Shown here in pieces: positions 35,402 to 43,355 of a stretch of DNA of 64,000 bases. The notes under the pieces are model-generated. The model saw only the letters and a list, made by a program, of their open reading frames with translations, did no database searches and was not told the origin of the DNA. The position numbers and the translations under genes are program-made. Within the stretch, counting starts at the first letter, position 1. Each line of letters opens with the position of its first letter. The DNA lies in the NCBI RefSeq assembly GCF_000969835.1, contig NZ_KQ033912.1, positions 62,001-126,000 of the forward strand, written 5' to 3'. This DNA comes from Parabacteroides goldsteinii DSM 19448 = WAL 12034 (GTDB lineage Bacteria; Bacteroidota; Bacteroidia; Bacteroidales; Tannerellaceae).

Positions 35402-35836
35402 ATGAACGAAGTACGAATAGATAAATGGATGTGGGCAGTCCGCATCTTCAAATCCCGGACCATCGCAGTCGAAGCCTGCAAGAAGAACCGGGTGATGATC
35501 GGAGGCGTAAATGTAAAAGCATCGCGCATGATAAAGGTCGGTGATGTTATACAGGTCCGTAAACCGCCTATCACCTTTTCCTTTAAGGTGCTGGCATTAA
35601 CGGAACGCCGCATGGGAGCCAAACTGGTTCCCGATTATATGGAAAATGTAACGACTCCGGATCAATACGAAATCCTTGAAATGAGCCGTATCTCCGGTTT
35701 CGTAGACCGTGCACGCGGTCTGGGCCGTCCCACCAAAAAAGATCGCCGCGAACTGGAACAGTTCACCGATCCGGGCATGGCCGGAGATGGGTTTGACTTC
35801 GATTTCGATTTCGGATCGGAAGGTGATGATGAATGA
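35402..35836 (+). CDS. S4-domain RNA-binding protein (HslR/Hsp15-like)
   Basis: 144 residues. The S4 domain covers residues 3-60 (RIDKWMWAVRIFKSRTIAVE, KVGDVIQV). Hsp15 recycles stalled 50S subunits that carry peptidyl-tRNA, which fits its place beside pth. The C-terminus is strongly acidic (FDFDFDFGSEGDDE), longer than in Escherichia coli Hsp15. Confidence 0.87.
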   Translation: MNEVRIDKWMWAVRIFKSRTIAVEACKKNRVMIGGVNVKASRMIKVGDVIQVRKPPITFSFKVLALTERRMGAKLVPDYMENVTTPDQYEILEMSRISGFVDRARGLGRPTKKDRRELEQFTDPGMAGDGFDFDFDFGSEGDDE

Positions 35837-35853
35837 TGTTCTGTTATTATCAA

Positions 35854-35904
35854 AATTGAGCTATCTTGTCCCCGTGTCAAGCACGGGGACGGGATAGCTC
35901 AATT
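35854..35904. terminator. Long bidirectional terminator hairpin
   Basis: AATTGAGCTATC (35854-35865) pairs with the matching arm ending at 35904, and an inner GTCCCCGTG / CACGGGGAC stem continues it. It separates convergent genes. The outer arm recurs in the inverted repeat near 48775-48879. Confidence 0.75.
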
Positions 35905-35908
35905 ATTC

Positions 35909-36382
35909 CTAACTGTGCTTCTCTTCCGTCAACAAAACACCTTCATCATTCCATGTCCGCCAAATACCGCTTTTCTTGCCACGGGTATAGAACATTTCAA
36001 AACGCATGATGCCTTTGTCGTTCCAGATGCGCCAGGGACCGTCTTTCTCGCCATCTTTATAAGTGGCCAGGCCGATCAGTTGTCCGGTTTCATTGTAAGT
36101 ACGCCACTCACCATGAAAGATGCCATGATAATAAGAGCGGACCTCGGCAATTTTCCCGTCCGGATAATAGATCACATAGGTACCTTCGGGGCGTCCGTCT
36201 TTGAGGTAAAGCTCCATCTTCAACATGCCGTCATCGTAGAATTCGGTATAACGGCCGGTATACGGGGTTGTCTGTGTTTCATCCGTATAATACTGTCCCT
36301 CGCTGAGAACCAGGTCCTGTGCCTGTATAGCCAGAGAACTTCCGGCGATTAATGCAGATGCCAATAATAATTTCCTATTCAT
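35909..36382 (-). CDS. MORN-repeat protein (YwqK-like), secreted
   Basis: 157 residues with a signal peptide (ending AIQAQ near 21) and about five MORN-type repeats, for example YYPDGKIAEVRSYYHGIFHG and YNETGQLIGLATYKDGEKDG. Such proteins are often named YwqK-family antitoxins, but nothing here suggests a toxin partner. It is 20 bases downstream of the lipoprotein gene and is likely third in the operon begun by the TonB receptor. Confidence 0.78.
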   Translation of the reverse strand: MNRKLLLASALIAGSSLAIQAQDLVLSEGQYYTDETQTTPYTGRYTEFYDDGMLKMELYLKDGRPEGTYVIYYPDGKIAEVRSYYHGIFHGEWRTYNETGQLIGLATYKDGEKDGPWRIWNDKGIMRFEMFYTRGKKSGIWRTWNDEGVLLTEEKHS

Positions 36383-36402
36383 TTATTGTCGCTATTGTAG
36401 AA

Positions 36403-38037
36403 TCAATACACAGTATTCTGCGGATCCCAGTTTGTCCAACCTTCCGTCCAGTCGTTTGTTCCGTCGAAAGCACCTTTGTAAGTTACCTTTTCGAAGAAGC
36501 TATCGGCCAATTTAGAAAAGTCAGCACCTTTCACAGCATCCGCTACGACAGAAGAATAGTCACCGTCTTTCGCAATGATCTGCCGGGTATTTTCCAGAAC
36601 CGTATTATTGCCGGCACGGTTGAAGAAGTTTTCGCTCACCTTTTCGTCTTCGTAGAAGTTCTTCCACATACCGGCGAAGATCACATTTTCGATAGCGATA
36701 CCATCGTTAGCCTGCCCTTTCTTGTCTGTTGCACGCAGACCATAAGGCCATCCCGTAAAGACTGAGTTATATATATTCAAGCTTGAATTACGACGCAGGT
36801 GCATGGCAGCCTGGTATTTTCCGCCCTTGGCTCCGTTGGCTGCATCGGCAGTCTTGGCTTCCACTTCTGCCTGTGTCCTATCAGAAACCTTACCATAGAA
36901 CGGGCCGATCAGGGTTACGTTGGAGAATACCGGCTTGGTAAACGGTGTATTGGTAGAACCGTCACCGTCATTATCAGACTCAAAACCGTTGGAGTCGGAC
37001 GTATCGGCAATATCCTTGTCACGTACGCTCAACAGGAACTGTAGTTTACCCGTATAGCCGTAGTCAGTATCGAAATCATCATCCCAACCTTTATAAGCAA
37101 TCAGGTGTTTCGCATTCACCGTACCACCGAACCATTCGTAAGAGTCGTCATTCGAATAAGATACCTGAACAAATTCCACTTCCGTACCGCTACCTACGCC
37201 ACCGAATGTCAAACCGTTGATTTCCTTATCCGGCTCCAATGGATAACCGGCAAATTCGATACGTACATATTTCAGCTTACCGGAACTTTCGCCGTTAAAT
37301 TCATCAGAAGTCGTATTGCCATAGTGTGTGCCGGGGCCTCCTTCAATAGTCGGCTGGTTGGTCCGGTTTACGCGGGCATTACCACAGATAATCAAACCGC
37401 CCCAGTCACCGGTTACACGTTTGCCCGGTTCCTTGTCGGAAGTAAAGACGATCGGTTTGTCTACAGTACCTTCAGCGATGATCTTGGCACCCGGCTCGAT
37501 AATCAGGGAAGCCGCTCTCTCACCCGAAGCAACGGAAATACCTTTGATAACGGAACCTGCCTCGATAGTCAACGTAGCACCGCTCTTTACATAAACGAAA
37601 CCTTTCAGGAAGTTTTTGTTGGCAGCAGAAATGGTACGATCGGCAGTAATATTACCTTCCAGCGTATCTTCTATCACTGCCGGAGCATCTTCAGATACGG
37701 TTACGGTGCAAGTTGCCGTCTTATCTCCACTCTTCGTCGTTGCAGTAATAGTCGCGGTACCTTCAGCTACACCGGTCACCTTACCGCCATCCACGGTAGC
37801 CACCTTTTCATCGGAAGAGCTCCATGTAATTGTTTTATCTGTCGCATCCTCCGGAGTGACAGTGGCAGACAATGTGACTGTCGCACCCGGTTTAACTGCC
37901 GCTGTCGTAGGATTTACAGCAATTGCAGAAACGGCTATAGTACCCTCTTTTTCGTCATCATCACTACAAGATACAGTTCCAAACATCACGGCCAGTGCAA
38001 ACACAGAGGCCAAACCTTTTAATAGAAATCTGTTCAT
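36403..38037 (-). CDS. Surface lipoprotein with Ig-like (BIG2) domain and beta-helix
   Basis: 544 residues. A lipoprotein signal ends at TVSC, and the mature protein starts CSDDDEKEG, an acidic stretch like the export signal that places Bacteroides lipoproteins on the cell surface. Residues 35-115 are a bacterial Ig-like domain type 2 (VNPTTAAVKPGATVTLSATV, TWSSSDEKVATVDGGKVTGV). The rest looks like a right-handed beta-helix (NFLKGFVYVKSGATLTIEAG and similar). It lies 45 bases after the TonB receptor gene, a common Bacteroidota pairing, so it probably captures a ligand for that receptor. The ligand is unknown. Confidence 0.78.
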   Translation of the reverse strand: MNRFLLKGLASVFALAVMFGTVSCSDDDEKEGTIAVSAIAVNPTTAAVKPGATVTLSATVTPEDATDKTITWSSSDEKVATVDGGKVTGVAEGTATITATTKSGDKTATCTVTVSEDAPAVIEDTLEGNITADRTISAANKNFLKGFVYVKSGATLTIEAGSVIKGISVASGERAASLIIEPGAKIIAEGTVDKPIVFTSDKEPGKRVTGDWGGLIICGNARVNRTNQPTIEGGPGTHYGNTTSDEFNGESSGKLKYVRIEFAGYPLEPDKEINGLTFGGVGSGTEVEFVQVSYSNDDSYEWFGGTVNAKHLIAYKGWDDDFDTDYGYTGKLQFLLSVRDKDIADTSDSNGFESDNDGDGSTNTPFTKPVFSNVTLIGPFYGKVSDRTQAEVEAKTADAANGAKGGKYQAAMHLRRNSSLNIYNSVFTGWPYGLRATDKKGQANDGIAIENVIFAGMWKNFYEDEKVSENFFNRAGNNTVLENTRQIIAKDGDYSSVVADAVKGADFSKLADSFFEKVTYKGAFDGTNDWTEGWTNWDPQNTVY

Positions 38038-38082
38038 AATAAAAACATTTTGTTTGTAATAAGAATTATAGTCAATTAATCA

Positions 38083-40881
38083 TTAGAACTTTAAGGAGAC
38101 ACCCACATTGATATCCACTCCCGGACGATAGCTGCGGATCAGCTGTTCACGTTCGCGCTTCCCCCCGTTTTCATCCGTCAGCTTCACGAATTGTTTGTAT
38201 TCCACTTTCGAATTAAGCAGGTCCTGTACACCCGCCTTGATCTCCACGAACTTGCCGATCTTCTTCGAGAATGTCAGGTCCAGCGAGTTGCGGGGCATCT
38301 CGTATATATCGGGGATATCTTCACTTTCGTTCTGCATCGGGACACCGACCGACTCGATACGCTTCCCGATCCGGTTGTAAAGCAGTGAGGCAGAGATTCC
38401 CTTGTCGTCATGCTGATAGAACAATCCGGCGTTCACCAGGTAAGGAGATTGTCCGGCCAGCGGACGGTCACGCTCAGGAGCGCCATCCTCGAAACGCACC
38501 CGGCTATAGATATAAGCGGCATTACAAACCAGGCTCAGTCCTCTTAACCCGATAAAGTCGAGGTTTTTACGGATATCCAGTTCCACACCGAAAGCTTCGG
38601 CGTTCTTCGCATTATGATAGGTATATTGCAGGCCCGAACCGGCTTCGTTGTATGTCTCTTCGATCGGGTCTTTGAAACGTTTGTAGAAACCGCCCAGCGT
38701 AATCATCTCGCCGGTGGCCGGATAAAACTCATACCGTAAATCCAGATTGTCGGCATAGGCGTTCTTCAGGTCGACGTTACCTACGATATTGGCATCGCGC
38801 TCCAGATTGAAGTAAACGTAAGGCACTACCTCCCGGAACTCCGGCCGGTTGACGGACCGCCCGTAAGCGGCACGTATCAAATGTTTCTCCGTCAGATTAT
38901 AAGAGACATTGACCGAAGGGAAGAAATCGGTCGCATCGTTATCCAGATGTACCGGCTCGGTACCGTCGGAAGAATAGCCGTCCATCACCAGGTTGTAATA
39001 TTCCATGCGAACCCCGACCACGGCATTCAGCTTCTCGCCATAGTTCAGCTTTGCCGAAACGTAGGCGGCACCCAATTTACAGTTCGAAGTGTAAGAATCG
39101 TTATTCTTCGTTACCTCACGCATCCAGATACGGTCGGCAGAGATGTTATCGTCCGAGAATATCCCGGTATAATCCCAATCGGCATAACGGTCATAGCCCG
39201 TGCCCAACAGGTTGTAACCGAAGCGGCGGGCATCGAACGTACGGTCTTTATATTCTCCGTAGATACCACCGTTGAACACGGGGGCAAACATATCAGACAC
39301 GGCGAACTTATGCTCGTAGTTTGCCGCCAGCGAGGCACTGTGATCTTTCAGGTCCTGATAGTAACGCATCGGATCGGACACATAATAGTTCGGCTGCTCC
39401 GTCTTATTCTCATCCAGGATAGAGTTCACGATCTTGCGGTCGGGCTCCCGGTAAGAGGCGAAGGCATAGCCGGCCGTCCAATCCACCTTGTCGATATTCT
39501 CCCGCAAGGTATGCGTACCGCTCAACTGGCCGGAATAGGTTGTACGTCCGGTATAAAGCGATTCCCATTTGCGGATATCCTTATCGGAATAGTAGTTGGT
39601 CCCCTCCCGTTGCGTCAGGGCGGAAACACCGCGCTGGCTGAAGAAGTTACGAAATTCGTACTTATTGCCGCCCTTCATGAACGACCAGTTGAAGAGGGCA
39701 CCCAGCTTGGACGTATTCCGGTAGCGAATATCATTGTATTCGAAACGGGGACGGGAGACGTCGTTCGCCACATCATAGGTGATATAGTTGTTGTTCACCG
39801 TTTCCGAATAGTCATATTCCGTACTCCAGTTCACATTGGTGATATTTCCGATCTTCCAGTCGCCGATGTCGAACGAGCGGTGAGAGGTAAGCGAAATCTT
39901 CTGGTCGGGAATAGCCTTGAATGTATTGATCCCCCAGCGCTGGTTGATCTGCCGGGTGAAAGCGGCCGCCTCTTCCGTCGAATGATCTCCCAGATGGGCA
40001 GGAAAAAAAGCAGGCAGGCTTCGGGCACCGGCTCCGAATCCGAGATAATCTTTCCAGCTGCCTTCTGTCAGCCGGAAGTCGCGGAAGGTCGCATTCGTAT
40101 TGAAACCCATTTGATAAGAAACAGCAAAGGTATTCCCCTCCGGGATATTCTTCGTCATCACCTGCACGAAGCCTCCTGAAAAATCGGCAGGCACCTCTGC
40201 CGACGGACTTTTATAAACCATCATATTGTCGATCAGCGAAGAAGGCAGCACGTCAAAAGAGAAAGCCCGGCTATCCGTCTCGCTCGACGGTGTCGTGGCA
40301 TTGTTCAGCCACACATTATTATAACGTTGTGCCAGGCCACGAACAACAATGAAGCGGTCGTCCACGATCGTAATACCGGGTATACGGCGAAGCACCTCGG
40401 CAGCATCGCTGTCCTGCGTCTTGCTGATCTGCTGGGCGGATATTCCGCTCACTACGGGAAGGCTTTTGCGGACGGTATTCAATACGGCTGTTTCTGTCCC
40501 CAGTTTTCGTTGGGCCACAACCACAACGTTTTGCAGTTGGAGGTCGGCGTCCGATAGTTCGATACGCACGACTGCTTCCTGATGAGCTATCACAACCACA
40601 TCTTTTATGGTTTGCGTTTTATAAGATACATAAGAAGCGACCAGTGTATATTTTCCCGGTTGTACCTTTTCGATACGGAAATTTCCGTCTATATCCGTTA
40701 TAGCTCCGATTGTCGTTCCTTCGATAGAGACAGTGGCACCGATCAGTGGTTCCTTGAATTTAGCATCTGTCACGGTTCCGCAGATAACACCCGTTTGTGC
40801 CCGGGCCGTCAGCGCAAGAAAACTTCCAAACAGTAGGAGAACCAACATCAACAGTCCTCTCTTTTCACGCTTATTTCTCAT
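38083..40881 (-). CDS. TonB-dependent outer-membrane receptor
   Basis: 932 residues from the ATG at 40881. An upstream TTG at 40914 is excluded because it overlaps the -7 promoter element. A signal peptide (LTARAQ) is followed by a carboxypeptidase-D-like domain (VCGTVTDAKFKEPLIGATVS type) and a plug with VVVVAQRKLG and DSDAAEVLRRIPGITIVDD, then a barrel that ends in Phe. It lacks the SusC-specific plug pattern and no SusD follows, so it is a non-SusC receptor, perhaps for metals, vitamins, peptides or glycans. It heads a minus-strand operon with a surface lipoprotein and a MORN protein. Confidence 0.9.
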   Translation of the reverse strand: MRNKREKRGLLMLVLLLFGSFLALTARAQTGVICGTVTDAKFKEPLIGATVSIEGTTIGAITDIDGNFRIEKVQPGKYTLVASYVSYKTQTIKDVVVIAHQEAVVRIELSDADLQLQNVVVVAQRKLGTETAVLNTVRKSLPVVSGISAQQISKTQDSDAAEVLRRIPGITIVDDRFIVVRGLAQRYNNVWLNNATTPSSETDSRAFSFDVLPSSLIDNMMVYKSPSAEVPADFSGGFVQVMTKNIPEGNTFAVSYQMGFNTNATFRDFRLTEGSWKDYLGFGAGARSLPAFFPAHLGDHSTEEAAAFTRQINQRWGINTFKAIPDQKISLTSHRSFDIGDWKIGNITNVNWSTEYDYSETVNNNYITYDVANDVSRPRFEYNDIRYRNTSKLGALFNWSFMKGGNKYEFRNFFSQRGVSALTQREGTNYYSDKDIRKWESLYTGRTTYSGQLSGTHTLRENIDKVDWTAGYAFASYREPDRKIVNSILDENKTEQPNYYVSDPMRYYQDLKDHSASLAANYEHKFAVSDMFAPVFNGGIYGEYKDRTFDARRFGYNLLGTGYDRYADWDYTGIFSDDNISADRIWMREVTKNNDSYTSNCKLGAAYVSAKLNYGEKLNAVVGVRMEYYNLVMDGYSSDGTEPVHLDNDATDFFPSVNVSYNLTEKHLIRAAYGRSVNRPEFREVVPYVYFNLERDANIVGNVDLKNAYADNLDLRYEFYPATGEMITLGGFYKRFKDPIEETYNEAGSGLQYTYHNAKNAEAFGVELDIRKNLDFIGLRGLSLVCNAAYIYSRVRFEDGAPERDRPLAGQSPYLVNAGLFYQHDDKGISASLLYNRIGKRIESVGVPMQNESEDIPDIYEMPRNSLDLTFSKKIGKFVEIKAGVQDLLNSKVEYKQFVKLTDENGGKREREQLIRSYRPGVDINVGVSLKF

Positions 40882-40911
40882 TCCTTTACTTGTTGTTACA
40901 TTTATTTGCCG

Positions 40912-40941
40912 CAAAAGTAGAGGCGCAATGTTTCAGCCAAA
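40912..40941 (-). promoter_or_regulatory. Promoter of the TonB receptor operon
   Basis: On the minus strand, TTTG (40938-40941) and TACTTTTG (40912-40919) match the -33 and -7 consensus with an 18-base spacer. The ATG at 40881 lies 30 bases downstream. Confidence 0.7.
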
Positions 40942-41144
40942 TTTAAAAGAGATGACAATATGATAACAGTTATTACAATTCGTTGACAGAAAAAGTACAT
41001 ACATGCGCTCCGCCTGTCCTAACCGGAGGGGAAGATGGCTAAAGATTGTACACAACGCTTGTTTTTCTAAGCGAACAGGACAACCATGTCCGCTTTTTTA
41101 GTTTACTTTGCGATCACAAACAATCCTTACACCTTAGATACCGA

Positions 41145-42329
41145 ATGACGGAAGAAAACTTATTTATAATAACCTATTCACTGAACACAGTAGTCTGCCT
41201 CCTCGTAACAGCCGGACTACTGTTCCTTAAGCCGCTCCGAAACGTCAGAAACCGGAAATACCGTAACGCCTGCCGTATCCTCGCTTTTGCTTCCGCCATC
41301 GTCGGAAGCGGGCATCTGCTCACCTTGCTGGTGGGAGATAGCACACAGACCGATCTCGGACTGCTGTCTTTCCCCGTCATCGTGATCGGGGCTTCACAAT
41401 CGTTGCTGTTCACCTTTCTGTTGATCCTGTTGTTCCGGGAAGAATATGTCACACGGAAGAATATTCTGCTGCATGCCTCACCGGCCATCCTCCTGACGGT
41501 TTTCTATCTGGCAGCACGCTGTTTCTTCGAAGATCCGGCTGTTTATACGTTCAGCGAATGGGCTGCACAGACAGGTAATCCGGTACTGATGATCCGTACG
41601 GTTTTCGCTCTGGTCTATCTGGTGCAAATGGGCATTTACACCCATATATTCTTCCGCGAACGAGCCATCTACGATAAGAGCCTCAGCCACCTTCAGAAGA
41701 TACCCGAACGACTGGAACTGCGTTGGGTAACCCGTGTATTCCTCTATGCACTGGGGATCGGGGTACTCGCCCTCACGCTTTGTTTCTGCTTTTCTGTTAC
41801 GTATGAACTGACAGTCGTCTGTATCTTTACCGTCTTTTATCTGATGGTCGGCGCCTATTACGTGAATTACCATTTCACCTACGACTTCATGCGGGAGGAG
41901 CTTTTCAAGACGAACGCCGTTTTGCCGGAAGAGAAAGAGGAAAAAGCGGGTCTCGACACATTGGTCAACGAACTCGCACAGGCACAGGACAAGGACCTGT
42001 ACAACCGGGCGGAAAAGATGATGCGCGAAGACCTGCTTTTCACCAATCCCGATTTCAACCGCAAAGAATTTGTACAAGCCCTCTACACCAACGAGCATTA
42101 CCTGACCCGCGCCTTGAAATACTATACCGGTATGAGTTTCCAGGACTACATCGTCCATTACCGCATCGACTATGCCCATACCTGCCTGCTCATTCCCGAC
42201 GCGCGCTCGATCGAAGAGATTGCGCTCGCCTCCGGTTTCTCGTCTGTACGCAGTTTCAACCGCAACTTCTCCGAAGTGTTCGGCATGACACCCCACAAAT
42301 ACCGGAAAGAACATGCAAACAAAGCATAA
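41145..42329 (+). CDS. Membrane-anchored AraC-family regulator
   Basis: 394 residues from the ATG at 41145 (MTEENLFIITY); an upstream in-frame start gives a hydrophilic leader without support. Residues 5-270 hold about seven transmembrane helices. After a charged linker the last 100 residues are an AraC double helix-turn-helix: DFNRKEFVQALYTNEHYLTR and YRIDYAHTCLLIPDARS, then IEEIALASGFSSVRSFNRNF and FGMTPHKYRK. It is thus a one-component membrane sensor. A pair of 15-bp direct repeats 21 bases apart lies just after it and before the DUF4469 gene, and these suit an AraC protein. Confidence 0.85.
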   Translation: MTEENLFIITYSLNTVVCLLVTAGLLFLKPLRNVRNRKYRNACRILAFASAIVGSGHLLTLLVGDSTQTDLGLLSFPVIVIGASQSLLFTFLLILLFREEYVTRKNILLHASPAILLTVFYLAARCFFEDPAVYTFSEWAAQTGNPVLMIRTVFALVYLVQMGIYTHIFFRERAIYDKSLSHLQKIPERLELRWVTRVFLYALGIGVLALTLCFCFSVTYELTVVCIFTVFYLMVGAYYVNYHFTYDFMREELFKTNAVLPEEKEEKAGLDTLVNELAQAQDKDLYNRAEKMMREDLLFTNPDFNRKEFVQALYTNEHYLTRALKYYTGMSFQDYIVHYRIDYAHTCLLIPDARSIEEIALASGFSSVRSFNRNFSEVFGMTPHKYRKEHANKA

Positions 42330-42365
42330 TTTCGGTATTTGTCCATAATTTTTCGGTATTTGTCC
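42330..42365 (+). promoter_or_regulatory. Two 15-bp direct repeats, candidate AraC operator
   Basis: TTTCGGTATTTGTCC occurs at 42330-42344 and exactly again at 42351-42365, 21 bases apart (two helical turns). A -7-like TTCATTTG at 42388-42395 follows, so the second repeat would touch the -33 region of the promoter for the DUF4469 gene. Confidence 0.65.
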
Positions 42366-42387
42366 GGTCCTTTCCTCCATTCTTTTC

Positions 42388-42395
42388 TTCATTTG
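42388..42395 (+). promoter_or_regulatory. -7-like element for the DUF4469 gene
   Basis: TTCATTTG has one mismatch to TAnnTTTG, 29 bases upstream of the start codon at 42425. The weak match fits a promoter that needs an activator. Confidence 0.4.
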
Positions 42396-42424
42396 CCCAT
42401 TGTCTAATTCTAAAACAGAACAAC

Positions 42425-43198
42425 ATGGCAGAAAACAAAGAAGAACAAATCATCCTTCGTATCGAAACGTACGACAACATCCTGACGGAGAAGGAGGGCG
42501 ACTACACCGCGAAACCGATAGTGACCGGTTCGGTTGGCAACCCCCAGATCGCCAAACGGATCATGAAGGGCGGGCTGGAAGTCCGCGAAGAAACAATCCT
42601 CTACATCCTCGACATGGCCGACCAGGCGAAAGCCGAAGCCATTGCCCAAGGGATAAGTGTAAACGACGGCGTCGGCCAGTACCTGGTCAACACGCGCGGT
42701 TCGTTCGACGGCCCCTCGGCCGCTTTCAATCCCCAAATCCACTCACTGGGTGTAACCTATACGATAGGTAAGACACTTGCTGCTTTATTGAAGAAAATCA
42801 AAGTTGAAAATCGCGGTCTGGCATCGCTCGGCCCGGTAATTAATAAAGTTACCGACTCGACAACACTCAGCGAAAACGACGAGATCACTCCCGGCGCCCC
42901 CATCACCATCGAAGGCAAGAACATGCGCGTGATCGGTGAAGACGCTTCCGTAGGACTTTTCTTCACCCCCACCGCAGGCGGCGAAGCAAAGAAAGTGTCC
43001 CTCTTCGTTCAAAACGACCCGTCGAAGATCATCTGCGTGGTACCCGCGCTCAGCAACGGAACGTATACGATGAGTATCACAACCCAGGCGGGTTCGACCA
43101 ACCGTACGGTGAAAACACCGCGTTCCTGCACTTTCCCCGTCACCCTGCGTGTCGGACCGAAAGAAAGCGGTGGCGGCGACCGTCCGGAGATCGAATAA
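42425..43198 (+). CDS. HU-like DNA-binding protein with DUF4469 Ig-fold domain
   Basis: 257 residues. Residues 1-120 resemble the HU/IHF-like fold of Bacteroidota (IVTGSVGNPQIAKRIMKGGL, then GSFDGPSAAFNPQIHSLGV). Residues 130-240 match the DUF4469 Ig-fold domain (EITPGAPITIEGKNMRVIGE, NGTYTMSITTQAGS). There is no signal peptide, so it should be cytoplasmic and may bind DNA. It lies between a membrane AraC regulator and a surface-protein gene, and immediately upstream of the 23-bp palindrome array, which makes that array a candidate target. Confidence 0.75.
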   Translation: MAENKEEQIILRIETYDNILTEKEGDYTAKPIVTGSVGNPQIAKRIMKGGLEVREETILYILDMADQAKAEAIAQGISVNDGVGQYLVNTRGSFDGPSAAFNPQIHSLGVTYTIGKTLAALLKKIKVENRGLASLGPVINKVTDSTTLSENDEITPGAPITIEGKNMRVIGEDASVGLFFTPTAGGEAKKVSLFVQNDPSKIICVVPALSNGTYTMSITTQAGSTNRTVKTPRSCTFPVTLRVGPKESGGGDRPEIE

Positions 43199-43313
43199 TT
43201 CAAGCCTGCCTTGAAGCCCCTTTCAAGCGATCCTTGAAGCAGGCTTCAAGGCACCGTTGAAGCCTCGTTCAAGCACCCCTTGAAGCCTCGTTCAAGCGTG
43301 CCTTGAAAAAAGA
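43199..43313. repeat. Five-unit 23-bp tandem array of TTCAAG-N5-CTTGAA palindromes
   Basis: Units begin at 43199, 43222, 43245, 43268 and 43291, exactly 23 bases apart. In each, TTCAAG is followed five bases later by CTTGAA (GTTGAA in unit 3). Half-sites alternate in orientation with start spacings of 11 and 12 bases throughout. The array lies between the DUF4469 stop codon and the start of the leucine-rich surface-protein gene. Confidence 0.9.
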
Positions 43314-43355
43314 ACTTGCAAAAACAGACTAATAACCCATTAATACATATATAAC

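Noticed and set aside
35909..36382. Toxin-antitoxin role for the YwqK-like protein
   Set aside because: The name comes from a family label; the protein is secreted, has MORN repeats and has no toxin partner.
38881..40179. 432-codon plus-strand frame opposite the TonB receptor
   Set aside because: Antisense shadow; the opposite strand has a signal peptide, plug and barrel motifs and a good promoter.
41478..42392. 304-codon minus-strand frame opposite the AraC gene
   Set aside because: Antisense shadow; the plus-strand protein has membrane helices and a clear AraC domain.
43199..43313. CRISPR array
   Set aside because: Units are 23 bp with only short variable spacers and no cas genes nearby; each unit is a palindrome pair, not a repeat with 30-bp spacers.
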